NCBI GenBank assembly: GCA_028284365.1
Contig: JANQRW010000045.1
Coordinates: forward strand, 1-54,376
DNA from: Marinicella sp.
GTDB lineage: Bacteria > Pseudomonadota > Gammaproteobacteria > Xanthomonadales > Marinicellaceae
Direction: 5' to 3'
Length of the DNA stretch: 54,376 nt
Shown here one piece after another: positions 44,640 through 54,278 of the stretch (within the stretch, counting starts at the first letter, position 1; the number at the start of each line of letters is the position of its first letter). The translations under genes and the position numbers were made by a program. A model generated the notes under the pieces. The model was given only the letters and a program-made list of their open reading frames with translations. It was not told the origin of the DNA and did no database searches.

Positions 44640-47600
44640 ATGTACAAACTCATCAAATTCATGACTATCTGCACCATCCTGGTACTTATTGGTGGCTTAA
44701 GCCATGAGGTGGATGCCAAAACTAAAAACAATGACAAACCACACCCACTCTCTACCCTGCCTCTGCGAAATATCGGTCCAGCCATGATATCAGGCAGGAT
44801 ATCTGACTTTGCTTTTCATCCAGAAAAGAAACATGAATTCTATGTAGCCACATCTTCAGGTAATTTATGGAAAACTTCGAATAACACCATCACCTGGGAG
44901 CCTATATTTGAACATCAAGGTTCATATTCTTTGGGAGTGATTGAAATAGACCACAGCAATCCATTGATTATTTGGGCCGGCTCAGGTGAAAACAATTCAC
45001 AACGAAGCGTCGCCTATGGCGATGGCATCTATAAAACCACCGATGGAGGTAAGACCTGGAAAAATATGGGTTTGAAAAATTCAAACCACATCTCACAAAT
45101 TTGGATTCATCCCAAAGACAGTGACACTGTATTGGTCGCAGCCCAAGGCCCATTATGGAGTGATGGCGGTGATCGTGGCTTATACAAAACAACCGACGGT
45201 GGAGCAACCTGGAAGCGCATCTTAAACATCGACAAATATACTGGTGTTAATGAATTTGTGATAGATCCAGATAACTTTGATAACATCATAGCCAGTTCCT
45301 ACCAACGCCGACGTCATGTTTGGACTTTAATTAACGGCGGCCCTGGGAGTGGCATTCATAAAACCACCGATGGGGGCAAGACCTGGAGGAATATCAAAGC
45401 AGGTTTACCCAAAGACAGCATGGGTCGCATCGGTCTAGCAGCAGCACCATCTCAACCAAAAACCGTGTACGCCATCATTGAAGCCAACAACAAAGAAAAA
45501 GGTGTTTACCGCTCATTGGATTTTGGTCAGAATTGGCACAAACAATCCAATTACATGACCAACTCTCCCCAGTATTACAATGAACTTGTGGTAGATCCAC
45601 ATAACCCTGACCGCCTGTATTCCCTGAACACTTTCACTAACATCTCTGAGGATGCTGGTAAAACCTGGAAGCCTTTGTCACTTAAATTCCGTCATGTTGA
45701 TGATCACGCGTTGTGGATTGATCCAGATAACACAGAACATCTGTACATCGGCGGTGATGGTGGTATCTATGAATCCTGGGATCGAGGTCAAACCTGGCGC
45801 CACATCCAAAACCTTCCAATTGCCCAGTTTTACCGCATTGAACCTGATAACGCTGAGCCCTTTTACAACATTTGTGGTGGCACCCAAGACAATAACTCCT
45901 TGTGTGGACCTTCCAGAACCAATGACATTCACGGCATCACAAATGCTGATTGGCACATCATCCTTGGTGGTGATGGTTATGAACCACAATTCGACCCAAA
46001 CGACCCTAACATCATTTATGCACAATACCAATACGGTGGACTGGCGCGTTATGACCGTCGCACCATGGAACGGGTATTTATTGCGCCACATCCAGGCCCA
46101 GGTGAACCAGCTTATAAATGGAATTGGAACACACCTTTGTTACTCAGTCCGCATAAAAGCACTCGCTTGTATTATGGTGCTGAAAAACTATTCAGGTCAG
46201 ACGACCGTGGTGATTCCTGGCAAGTCATCAGCCCAGATTTAACTCAGCAAATTGACCGCAATAAACTTGAGGTTATGGACCGTGTTTGGAGCGTAGATAC
46301 CATCGCGAAGAACGTATCAACATCCAAATATGGTAGTCTCATTGGCATCACTGAAAGCCCTGTACAAGCTGATTTACTTATGACTGGTAGCGATGATGGT
46401 GTTATCAGCATAACCAATGACGGGGGTGATAGTTGGCACTCAGTAAAAAGGTTTAAGGGTGTGCCTGATATGTCTTATGTTTCAGATGTACTTTTTTCTA
46501 ACCATGATGCCAATGTTGCTTATGCCACCATTGATAACCACAAACGCGGTGACTACAAACCATATGTGCTGAAATCTACAGATCAAGGAGGCTCTTGGAA
46601 GTTGATCAGTAATAATTTACCAAAGCGTGGCTCAGCCCACACCATCGTAGAAGATCATATGAATCCAAACTTATTATTTGTTGGTACTGAATTTGGCGTG
46701 TTTTTCACGCAAAATGGCGGTACCAAATGGATTGAGTTAAAACAGTTACCCACCATTGCTGTTCGCGATCTGGCAATCCAAAAACGTGAAAATGACTTGG
46801 TTATTGGCACTTTTGGCCGTGGGGTTTATATTTTAGATGATTACACGCCATTAAGAACGTCACCAGAGGATCTTAAAAAAATAGCCACCGTTTTTCCAGT
46901 GAAAGATGCTTGGTTGTATATAGAAGGCGATCAATTTGATGACCGTGAAAAAGGTTCCTCAGGCAGTGACTTTTTCACCGCCTCCAACCCTCCAGGTGGT
47001 GCCACCATCTCATACCACTTGAAAGATGCCTTTAAATCATTAAAAGACCAACGACGGGCAGCTGAAATTAAAAAAGAAAAAACTGGTGAAAACACCCCTT
47101 ATCCCTCTTGGGATGCTTTGCGTAGCGAAGACAATGAAGAGGCCCCCAGTGTGTTTGTGTTAATTGAAGATGACAAAGGTAATGTGATCAATCGTGTGCC
47201 AGCGAAAAACAGCAAAGGGTTTCATCGAGTTCAGTGGGATATGCGATTTCCCGCTCCAGACGCCATCACTTTGAAAAAACCAGGATTTGTCCCTTATTGG
47301 GTCTCACCACCTATGGGGCCATTGGCAATTCCTGGTGAATACAAAGCCACATTGATGAAACGACAAGGCGGTGAGCTGACCACTTTAAGTGAAGCCAAAC
47401 CATTTCGACTTAAATCGATGGCTAACAGCCCTGAGATTTCAGATAATCCGGCTGCTGTCTTGGCATTCAAAAAGCAACTGGCTGACCTACAGAGTAAAAC
47501 CGATGGTGCCAGCGGTAAGCTCAGAGAAATGGACAATCGATTGAAACATCTGTTTAAAGCAATTAACCTAACTACAGCAGCAACTGAAGAACATGCGCAA

Positions 47601-47918
47601 ACAGCCAGAGGTTTGGCACGTCGTGTGAGCGATTTGAAAGTCAACATGTGGGGAGACACAACCATCGCTTCAAGACAAGAAGCAGTACCATGGTCAATCT
47701 CGCAACGTGTTGGTAGTTTGTATGGCGGGTTAATCGAATCGCAAGCTGACATCCCTGGAAATTATCGTGATTCGATGAAGATCGCATCAAGCCAGTTATC
47801 CACTGCACTGAAAACCATGCACATGTTAGAAACTGATTTGCGCATGTTTGAAGATGAACTGGGAGAACATGGCGCACCATGGACACCAGGACGTTTACCT
47901 GTTTTAAACAACAAGTAA
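44640..47918 (+). CDS. Large BNR/Asp-box propeller exported protein (VPS10/sortilin-like)
   Basis: 1092 residues. A signal peptide ends near V-D-A-K. At least ten Asp-box motifs (S/T-x-D-x-G-x-x-W) are seen, for instance TTDGGKTWKNM, TTDGGATWKRI, SWDRGQTWRHI, SDDRGDSWQVI, STDQGGSWKLI. They span about residues 55-730 and make one or two propellers. About 300 residues with a helical coiled part follow. Similar proteins are annotated as glycosyl hydrolases or sortilin-like, but no sialidase catalytic set was identified. AGAGGA precedes the ATG. A terminator follows. No activity is claimed. Confidence 0.88.
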   Translation: MYKLIKFMTICTILVLIGGLSHEVDAKTKNNDKPHPLSTLPLRNIGPAMISGRISDFAFHPEKKHEFYVATSSGNLWKTSNNTITWEPIFEHQGSYSLGVIEIDHSNPLIIWAGSGENNSQRSVAYGDGIYKTTDGGKTWKNMGLKNSNHISQIWIHPKDSDTVLVAAQGPLWSDGGDRGLYKTTDGGATWKRILNIDKYTGVNEFVIDPDNFDNIIASSYQRRRHVWTLINGGPGSGIHKTTDGGKTWRNIKAGLPKDSMGRIGLAAAPSQPKTVYAIIEANNKEKGVYRSLDFGQNWHKQSNYMTNSPQYYNELVVDPHNPDRLYSLNTFTNISEDAGKTWKPLSLKFRHVDDHALWIDPDNTEHLYIGGDGGIYESWDRGQTWRHIQNLPIAQFYRIEPDNAEPFYNICGGTQDNNSLCGPSRTNDIHGITNADWHIILGGDGYEPQFDPNDPNIIYAQYQYGGLARYDRRTMERVFIAPHPGPGEPAYKWNWNTPLLLSPHKSTRLYYGAEKLFRSDDRGDSWQVISPDLTQQIDRNKLEVMDRVWSVDTIAKNVSTSKYGSLIGITESPVQADLLMTGSDDGVISITNDGGDSWHSVKRFKGVPDMSYVSDVLFSNHDANVAYATIDNHKRGDYKPYVLKSTDQGGSWKLISNNLPKRGSAHTIVEDHMNPNLLFVGTEFGVFFTQNGGTKWIELKQLPTIAVRDLAIQKRENDLVIGTFGRGVYILDDYTPLRTSPEDLKKIATVFPVKDAWLYIEGDQFDDREKGSSGSDFFTASNPPGGATISYHLKDAFKSLKDQRRAAEIKKEKTGENTPYPSWDALRSEDNEEAPSVFVLIEDDKGNVINRVPAKNSKGFHRVQWDMRFPAPDAITLKKPGFVPYWVSPPMGPLAIPGEYKATLMKRQGGELTTLSEAKPFRLKSMANSPEISDNPAAVLAFKKQLADLQSKTDGASGKLREMDNRLKHLFKAINLTTAATEEHAQTARGLARRVSDLKVNMWGDTTIASRQEAVPWSISQRVGSLYGGLIESQADIPGNYRDSMKIASSQLSTALKTMHMLETDLRMFEDELGEHGAPWTPGRLPVLNNK

Positions 47919-47931
47919 AAAATCATAACCA

Positions 47932-47974
47932 CAGCAGCAAAATGAGTTTAAGGTGTTTTGCTGCTGGCTTTTTC
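47932..47974 (+). terminator. Terminator after the BNR gene
   Basis: CAGCAGCAAAA (47932-47942) pairs with TTTTGCTGCTG (47956-47966), then GCTTTTTCT. It lies just before the lipase start. Confidence 0.75.
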
Positions 47975-47985
47975 TCCGCAAAACC

Positions 47986-49377
47986 ATGATGAAATCACCA
48001 ACCATCACTGCCAGATATTTATCCTTGCTATGGATACTGGTGACTTTGTTAACTGGATGTCAAGCCAATAAGCCTGATTTAGCCAGGCTCTACCAATCCA
48101 CTGAAAGAGGCAATTCAGAGCAACCCCCAGTCATACTAATCCATGGCATCATGGGCAGCAAACTCAGGGACATCAACAGTTTGGAAGAAGTTTGGTTTGG
48201 TAACATAGCCAAGTTAATTTTTTCAAATTTTAAATCAGTAAAATTAAACTTTGATCCACATACCTTAGAACCAGTTACCAATCAATTAGAAGCTTATGAG
48301 ATTGCAGATCAGGCAGCCGGAACAGATTTCTATGCTGCCATCATTGACACCCTTCAAAACTATGCCGGTTACAAGATCAACGTCCCAGGTCAACCCAAGA
48401 ACAATAACAAAAGAAAACTTTATCTTTTTAATTATGACTGGCGACAAGACAACCAAAAAACTGCAATCCAATTATCAAAATTCATTGACCAAATTAAACT
48501 AGACCACCAAAACCCTGATTTAAGGGTTGACATCATCGCACATTCAATGGGTGGGCTCATTACTCGGTATTACCTGCGTTATGGTACCACCGATGTCTTG
48601 AACAACAATGATTTCCCAATGAACCAGGCAGGTTCGAAAAACGTTCGTAAAGTGGTTTTATTGGGCACCCCTAATTTAGGCTCAGTTGGTTCAGTAAAAT
48701 CATTTATAAAAGGCCTAAAAGTGGGTTTGAGAACCATTCCAACCGAAGTGCTGGTGACCATGCCCAGTGTTTATCAACTGTTTCCGCACAGCATCAATGA
48801 ATGGCTCATTGATGTTAATGGTCAAGCTTTGGACTGGGATGTGTTCGATATAGCAACCTGGCGGCATTTTAAATGGTCTATCTTTGATCAGGAAGTGCGT
48901 CAGCGAATTCTTAAGTCACATGAGTCCATACAACAAGGCGAAGCATATTTAACGACACTTGAAGCTTATTTTCACAAACACCTTGAGCGTGCCAGACGCT
49001 TTGTCTGGTCACTGACTATTCCTGTCGACAATCCCAGTTATCGTCTGGTGGTTATGGGTGGTGATTGTGAATTGACACCAGCCAGACTGGTCTTGGAAAA
49101 TGATAAAAATAACCACCCTATTCTGAGAATGCGCCCAGATCACGTTAAAAACGCTCAAATCGGCATTGATTATGGCGCACTGATGCTAGAACCAGGCGAT
49201 GGTACTGTAACCAAAGCTTCACTCTTGGCTCGTGATGCCCTGGACCCAACCATCCCACGACATAAGTACAGTTTTTTCCCAATAGATTACTCTTATTTTC
49301 TCTGTGAACCCCATTCAACGCTTACTTCTAACATCAACTTTCAAGATAACCTATTGAACATACTGTTGAGCCGTTAA
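47986..49377 (+). CDS. LCAT-like lipase/acyltransferase lipoprotein
   Basis: About 463 residues from the ATG at 47986 (the frame is open from 47953, inside the upstream hairpin). The lipobox L-L-T-G-C follows a signal peptide. The alpha/beta hydrolase has the oxyanion strand PPVILIHGIMGSKL and the Ser elbow AHSMGGLITRYY (S187). DPTIPRHKYSFFP with a late GDGTV and HSTL are consistent with the Asp/His. Members act as acyltransferases or phospholipases. The stop is one base from the end of the convergent acyl-CoA dehydrogenase gene. Confidence 0.88.
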   Translation: MMKSPTITARYLSLLWILVTLLTGCQANKPDLARLYQSTERGNSEQPPVILIHGIMGSKLRDINSLEEVWFGNIAKLIFSNFKSVKLNFDPHTLEPVTNQLEAYEIADQAAGTDFYAAIIDTLQNYAGYKINVPGQPKNNNKRKLYLFNYDWRQDNQKTAIQLSKFIDQIKLDHQNPDLRVDIIAHSMGGLITRYYLRYGTTDVLNNNDFPMNQAGSKNVRKVVLLGTPNLGSVGSVKSFIKGLKVGLRTIPTEVLVTMPSVYQLFPHSINEWLIDVNGQALDWDVFDIATWRHFKWSIFDQEVRQRILKSHESIQQGEAYLTTLEAYFHKHLERARRFVWSLTIPVDNPSYRLVVMGGDCELTPARLVLENDKNNHPILRMRPDHVKNAQIGIDYGALMLEPGDGTVTKASLLARDALDPTIPRHKYSFFPIDYSYFLCEPHSTLTSNINFQDNLLNILLSR

Positions 49378-49378
49378 A

Positions 49379-51187
49379 TCAGAACTCACTTCTCTCAAAC
49401 TGAACACACTGAGTGTCCAGCTGAGACAACAAATCTAACTTAGGTTTAATCTCTGGCAATTCATAACTCATAAAATATTGACAAGTTTTGATTTTTCCGC
49501 GAAAGAAAGCTTGCTCTACTTCGCTACAAGTATGCTGTAATTTTTGGCTGGCTGCCTGAGCTTGTCGCAGCCATTGCCATGCCACAACTACATGGCCCAA
49601 CGCATCAAGGTATAAAGTGGCATTTGCCAAATAAGCCTCAACACCTTTATCCGATAACTGTTGTTGCATTTTTTGGGTGGTAGCTATCATCTGTTGTAGA
49701 AATTTCTTTAATACATCAGCCATTGGTTTCAGTGAATCATCAGAGACCTCAGCAATGGTGGACCCTATGGCCTGAATCAATAATTGTGTCGATTGACCAT
49801 CGTGCTGGGCCACTTTACGCCCCAATAAATCCAACCCTTGAATACCTTTGGTGCCTTCATGAATGTGGTTCAGGCGGTTATCACGATAAAAGCGTTCAAC
49901 TGGGTAATCGCGGGTGTAACCATAACCGCCATGTACTTGTATGGCTAATTCATTGGCCTTCAAGCCAAACTCAGAAGGCCATGACTTGGCTATGGGTGTG
50001 AGTATATCTAAAAGCAAAGTATGTTTTCTCAAAGCATCCTCATCACCAGCATCCTGAGCAATGCGTTGTAAATCAACCAGTTTGGCGCAGTATAGGCCCA
50101 AAGCTAAGCCACCTTCGGCATAACTCTTCTGCTGTAACAGCATGCGCTTAACATCACTGTGCTCAATGATCGGAACCATTGGACTGGAGGGATCTTTTTG
50201 TTGTAACAACCTGCCCTGCTTACGATCTGTGGCGTAATTTAGCGCATGTAAATAACCAGTGTATGCCAGTGCAGTGGCACCCAAACCAACACCAATGCGT
50301 GCCTCATTCATCATTTGGAACATGTAGGTTAACCCTTTACCAGCCCCACCAACCAAATAAGCCACAGCACCACCATTTTCACCAAAATTAAGAACAGTGT
50401 TAACTGTACCTCGATATCCCATCTTATGGTTTAAACCAGCCAATACCACATCATTTCTGACACCTGAGTTACCATCCTCATTAATCATTAACTTGGGTAC
50501 AATAAATAAAGAGATGCCTTTGACTCCAGCTTTACCGCCAGGGATTTTAGCCAAAACCATGTGCACAATGTTTTCGCTTAAATCATGTTCCCCGCCGGAA
50601 ATCCACATCTTGCTGCCAGTGAGTAAATAAGAACCATCATCTTGTGGAACAGCCTGAGTTTTAATGTCTGCCAATGATGAACCTGCTTGTGTTTCTGACA
50701 AACACATGGTGCCAAAAAACCTGCCTTCGATTATTGGTTTTAGGAACTTTTCTTTTTGCTCATCAGAACCCTGAGTACTGAGTAAATTCGCCACACCGAC
50801 TGACAACATGGGATATGCTGCGGTTGATACATTAGCAGCAGCAAAAATAAAAGCCATGGCCTGAGTGATGGTGTATGGCAGCTGCATCCCACCATCAGAG
50901 TGGTTAAAGCTGGCTGCTTGTAAGCCTGACTCAAAGTAGGCATCCAATGCTCGTTTAACTTCAGCAATCATTTCAACTTTACCTTCTATGAACTGAGGCT
51001 CATTGGCATCAATTTTAGCTGCATGGGGCTGAAACAACTCCTCTGCCATGCGCTCAACCAAGTCAATCAATTGCTCAAAATCATCGATGCTGTGTTCTTG
51101 GTATAGTTTGTGATGACATAATCGCTCTAAATCTAGAACATCATAAAGCTGAAAAGCCAGATCTCGACGGTTAAAAATATTGGGCAT
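49379..51187 (-). CDS. Acyl-CoA dehydrogenase (long form)
   Basis: 602 residues. The dehydrogenase fold is clear: CLSETQAGSSLADIKT for FAD, GSKMWISGGEHD, and QVHGGYGYTRDYPVERFYRD then HEGTKGIQGLDLLGR with the catalytic Glu. A C-terminal helical extension of about 120 residues (DVLKKFLQQM onward) is typical of the FadE long members of 600 residues in gammaproteobacteria. It starts fatty-acid beta-oxidation. Alone in orientation; no ETF or thiolase is nearby. Confidence 0.95.
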   Translation of the reverse strand: MPNIFNRRDLAFQLYDVLDLERLCHHKLYQEHSIDDFEQLIDLVERMAEELFQPHAAKIDANEPQFIEGKVEMIAEVKRALDAYFESGLQAASFNHSDGGMQLPYTITQAMAFIFAAANVSTAAYPMLSVGVANLLSTQGSDEQKEKFLKPIIEGRFFGTMCLSETQAGSSLADIKTQAVPQDDGSYLLTGSKMWISGGEHDLSENIVHMVLAKIPGGKAGVKGISLFIVPKLMINEDGNSGVRNDVVLAGLNHKMGYRGTVNTVLNFGENGGAVAYLVGGAGKGLTYMFQMMNEARIGVGLGATALAYTGYLHALNYATDRKQGRLLQQKDPSSPMVPIIEHSDVKRMLLQQKSYAEGGLALGLYCAKLVDLQRIAQDAGDEDALRKHTLLLDILTPIAKSWPSEFGLKANELAIQVHGGYGYTRDYPVERFYRDNRLNHIHEGTKGIQGLDLLGRKVAQHDGQSTQLLIQAIGSTIAEVSDDSLKPMADVLKKFLQQMIATTQKMQQQLSDKGVEAYLANATLYLDALGHVVVAWQWLRQAQAASQKLQHTCSEVEQAFFRGKIKTCQYFMSYELPEIKPKLDLLSQLDTQCVQFERSEF

Positions 51188-51277
51188 ATGGACACATTAA
51201 AGTCAAAAGAACATTGTAATAAATCTACATGAAAGCGAGGTAATTATTTAGGGCTTGTTAACAAAGCCTGGTCAGTA

Positions 51278-53140
51278 TTACCAACCGCCACCACCGCCGC
51301 CGCCGCCACCGCCGCCAGAAAAACCACCACCTGATGAACCACCACTGGATGATGGTGGAACTGATGCTGCTGAAACAGTTGAGGCCATTCCTGAGCTTAA
51401 AGCGCTGAAGCCATTGGATGAACTGGATAAGTCAAAACGCCCACCAGAATACCAGTCAGGACTGTAATTGTGTTGATCGTAATCTTTACCTGACAATTTA
51501 AGGGATTGGGCAAATTTATCAGACCACTTGTTTTCAACCCCCAAAGCGATGGCATAAGGCAGGTATTTTTCAAATATCTGTGGTGTCATTTCAGGTGGGT
51601 GCATGATGTCCAAACGGTGTTTTTCAGCGGTTGAAAGATACAGTTTAAAGCCTTCAATCTTATCCATTAACTCACGGCCAAATGGTGTTGGTGCTTTGAG
51701 CAAGTAAATAAAAAGTCCGTTCAGAACCAGTAAAAAACCAGCCAATATCAAAACATCCGCACTCAGTTTCAAACCACTGCCACTGAACACGATATAAATC
51801 ATATAACCCACAAATCCCAAATTAGCCAAATTAAACTCACTTTTAAATGAGTGATAAATTTGGTACAAGCCATAACCCAATACACCAACCGCTATACCTA
51901 ATCCCCAAAACACATGATGTCCAAAGATATTCATATGCATCAAGTAAAAAATTAATATAACCACACTGATCATAATGCCAAAAAAACCCAACATGGTATT
52001 GTCCTTAAAACATTTTGCTTTGAACTCTTTTTTTAGATGTTGCTTTAACTCATTATTGGTTTTATTGATCTTTTTATCATAGGATTTGTTAATGGTGATG
52101 CTGTCTCGGCCAGCAAGTAATTTACGCATGATTATTTTCTCACCTGATGACATGGGCGCTAATCTTGATGATTCTTTGTGCTGTTTTTCTACTAAATAAC
52201 CAGAACCTATTTTTTTAAGTTTTACATACCCTTTCACAGCCAGATTAATCAATGCCGCAGTCAGGTTTTTGTGGTTGCTTTGTTCCTCCATGACAAAGCG
52301 CATGGCAGCTGGTGATAAATCCTTCGGTGGATAAAACAAAGGTATAATAACTCCAGACTCAGGATCTCGACCATGCTCTCGCCAGGCTATGGTATAAAAC
52401 ATAAGTAAAGACAAAAATGCGGCCACCATCAACACCCACATCATGTTGTCATGCAGGAAGTCCATTAACCAACTTCTGTCATCAATGATGAAACCCTTGG
52501 GTACTTCCAGGCTTATTGTCATACCTTGGTATGGCTCTAGAGATTTGGTACTGTTAATACTGATCACATTGTCATGAACCTCACTGTTGTAATCAGCACT
52601 GACCTCACCAGCAAAACCAGTCCAAACCTCACTGTTTACCATCGCCATTGAAACACCATCTGGTAAATGAATCTCAGCCGATGCATGAGCAATGCGAAAA
52701 CGCCAATCGTTGCCAGTCACATTCCAATAAAATCGATCATGGTCATCCATAAAGGCAATTTGTCGATTGGTACGATATTCAATGCGATAAACCTGCTCCC
52801 CACGTTCAACCATACGGCTTCGCGTACCAACATAGACCCGCACACCATTATTTAATTGTTCAGTATGATGTGGTTCAGACTCACCATTCCTTTTGACTGA
52901 TATAACTTCAAAATCGACAGTGGACTTGGTCAACAGTGCTGTTTTATAGATGGTAGGAAAGTCACGATAAATACCACGCTTGATGTTGTTGTGCTCTACT
53001 TTCACTGTGATTGTTTCGGTAACAAATACATGACCATCTTCCTGCACAACAATATCACTGTGAAAATGCTTGATGTATTCCTCAGCACCCAAAACACTGC
53101 TGAATACAAAGAGCAGTATTGAAAATAGCAATCGATACAT
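51278..53140 (-). CDS. DUF2207 family membrane protein
   Basis: 620 residues. A signal peptide (cleaved after VLGAEE region) leads into the DUF2207 extracytoplasmic domain (FHSDIVVQEDGHVFVTETITVKVE, GIYRDFPT). A helix at about 230-250, a cytoplasmic loop with AAMRFVMEEQSNHKNLTAALINLAVKGYVKL, and two more hydrophobic regions follow. The C-terminus is Ser/Gly-rich and ends in a run of eleven Gly and Trp. DUF2207 and LemA are neighbours in many bacteria; function unknown. The gap to lemA is 4 bases. Confidence 0.93.
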   Translation of the reverse strand: MYRLLFSILLFVFSSVLGAEEYIKHFHSDIVVQEDGHVFVTETITVKVEHNNIKRGIYRDFPTIYKTALLTKSTVDFEVISVKRNGESEPHHTEQLNNGVRVYVGTRSRMVERGEQVYRIEYRTNRQIAFMDDHDRFYWNVTGNDWRFRIAHASAEIHLPDGVSMAMVNSEVWTGFAGEVSADYNSEVHDNVISINSTKSLEPYQGMTISLEVPKGFIIDDRSWLMDFLHDNMMWVLMVAAFLSLLMFYTIAWREHGRDPESGVIIPLFYPPKDLSPAAMRFVMEEQSNHKNLTAALINLAVKGYVKLKKIGSGYLVEKQHKESSRLAPMSSGEKIIMRKLLAGRDSITINKSYDKKINKTNNELKQHLKKEFKAKCFKDNTMLGFFGIMISVVILIFYLMHMNIFGHHVFWGLGIAVGVLGYGLYQIYHSFKSEFNLANLGFVGYMIYIVFSGSGLKLSADVLILAGFLLVLNGLFIYLLKAPTPFGRELMDKIEGFKLYLSTAEKHRLDIMHPPEMTPQIFEKYLPYAIALGVENKWSDKFAQSLKLSGKDYDQHNYSPDWYSGGRFDLSSSSNGFSALSSGMASTVSAASVPPSSSGGSSGGGFSGGGGGGGGGGGW

Positions 53141-53144
53141 TAAA

Positions 53145-53708
53145 TCAAAACTTCACTTCAGGATTTTCTGCATCTTTCGGATTTTCCAATTCGAAGAATT
53201 CAGCTTCTAAAAAATCATATCGACTGGCCACCAGGTTAGAAGGAAATGATTGCACGGCGGTATTGTATTCCCGCACTGCACCGTTGTAATAACGACGCGC
53301 ATATTGAATATCATCTTCAATTTTTTGTAACTGTTGTTGTAAGTCAATAAAGTTGGTATTGGCCTTTAAATCTGGATAAGCCTCAACTTGTACCATAAGA
53401 CCAGATAATGCATGAGAAAGCTTTTGTTCATCTTTGCTTTGTTCACCTGGTGTATGCGAGCCTCTTGCTGCATTACGCAAGTTAATGACTTTTTCTAATG
53501 TATCTTGTTCATGTTCAGCGTATTTTTTAACCACATTTACAATGTTTGGAATCAAATCATGACGGCGTTTTAACTGTACATCGATGCCACTCCAACCATC
53601 TTCTACATGATTACGTTTTTTAACCAGTCGGTTATATAGAGCAATCCCCCAAAAGGCCAAAGCGCCAATGATGAGTAATAAAAACAACAATAAATTTGGT
53701 CCACGCAT
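53145..53708 (-). CDS. lemA: LemA family protein
   Basis: About 187 residues from the ATG at 53706-53708, which follows a GAGAGAGG site; a TTG at 53735 is the longer form. One N-terminal helix (LLLFLLLIIGALAFWGIALYNRLV) is followed by the four-helix LemA body: RNHVEDGWSGIDVQLKRRHDLIPNIV, YAEHEQDTLEKV, and YYNGAVREYNTAVQSFPSNLVA. The role is unknown, but LemA-DUF2207 pairs are common and their products probably act together at the membrane. Confidence 0.95.
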   Translation of the reverse strand: MRGPNLLLFLLLIIGALAFWGIALYNRLVKKRNHVEDGWSGIDVQLKRRHDLIPNIVNVVKKYAEHEQDTLEKVINLRNAARGSHTPGEQSKDEQKLSHALSGLMVQVEAYPDLKANTNFIDLQQQLQKIEDDIQYARRYYNGAVREYNTAVQSFPSNLVASRYDFLEAEFFELENPKDAENPEVKF

Positions 53709-53813
53709 GACCTCTCTCCGATGAATCTTAATCAATGATTATAGCTTAAAAAGTGCTGAAACCGATAGTGCCAGAAGTGATAGGCACCCAAGCGTTCTGA
53801 TATAATTCATGGC

Positions 53814-54254
53814 ATGAATAAAAATTGGACAAAAGGTCGAGGAAAACTGGGTATATTCAAACCACTGCTGGGTATATGGCGCTGTGAAACCGATAGTGAG
53901 GTGGGGCCGCTTGTCTGTACCAGAACCTTTGAAAAGACATTGAATAACAAGTATATACAGCTGATTGCTGACTGGAAATTTAACAATAAAAGCTATGTCG
54001 AACATTGTTATTTTGGAATTAATAAGCACAAGCAAGTGGCTTTCTGGTCATTCACCAACGATGGCAAACAATCTCAAGGCATAATCACTGATGTCAATGA
54101 TGTGCATGAAGCTGCGATTGGTTTTGAAGCACAGATGGGTGCTGGTTTAGCGCGACAGTTTTATTGGCCCGCTGAGGATGGTGACTTTCATTTTGTGGTC
54201 GAAGCAAAAAATAAAAAAGGCTGGAAACGTTTTTTAATGCACCATTATACCTAA
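53814..54254 (+). CDS. Small conserved hypothetical protein
   Basis: 146 residues, soluble, beta-rich. The pattern LGIWRCETDSEVGPLVCTRTFEKTLNNKYIQLIADWKFNNKSYVEHCYFG suggests a small antiparallel barrel, as in lipocalin-like or DUF1579-like proteins, but no family is claimed. Start ATG at 53814. It is divergent from lemA and is followed by repeat copy D. Confidence 0.7.
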   Translation: MNKNWTKGRGKLGIFKPLLGIWRCETDSEVGPLVCTRTFEKTLNNKYIQLIADWKFNNKSYVEHCYFGINKHKQVAFWSFTNDGKQSQGIITDVNDVHEAAIGFEAQMGAGLARQFYWPAEDGDFHFVVEAKNKKGWKRFLMHHYT

Positions 54255-54278
54255 CCATTCATATTCATAGTGCCCATA

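Noticed and set aside
45652-46242. 196-residue ORF inside the BNR gene in another frame
   Set aside because: Shadow frame of the strongly repetitive Asp-box coding region; no start signals.
51255-51467. Proline-rich plus-strand ORF
   Set aside because: It is the reverse of the glycine-run coding end of the DUF2207 gene (GGT/GGC read as ACC/GCC).
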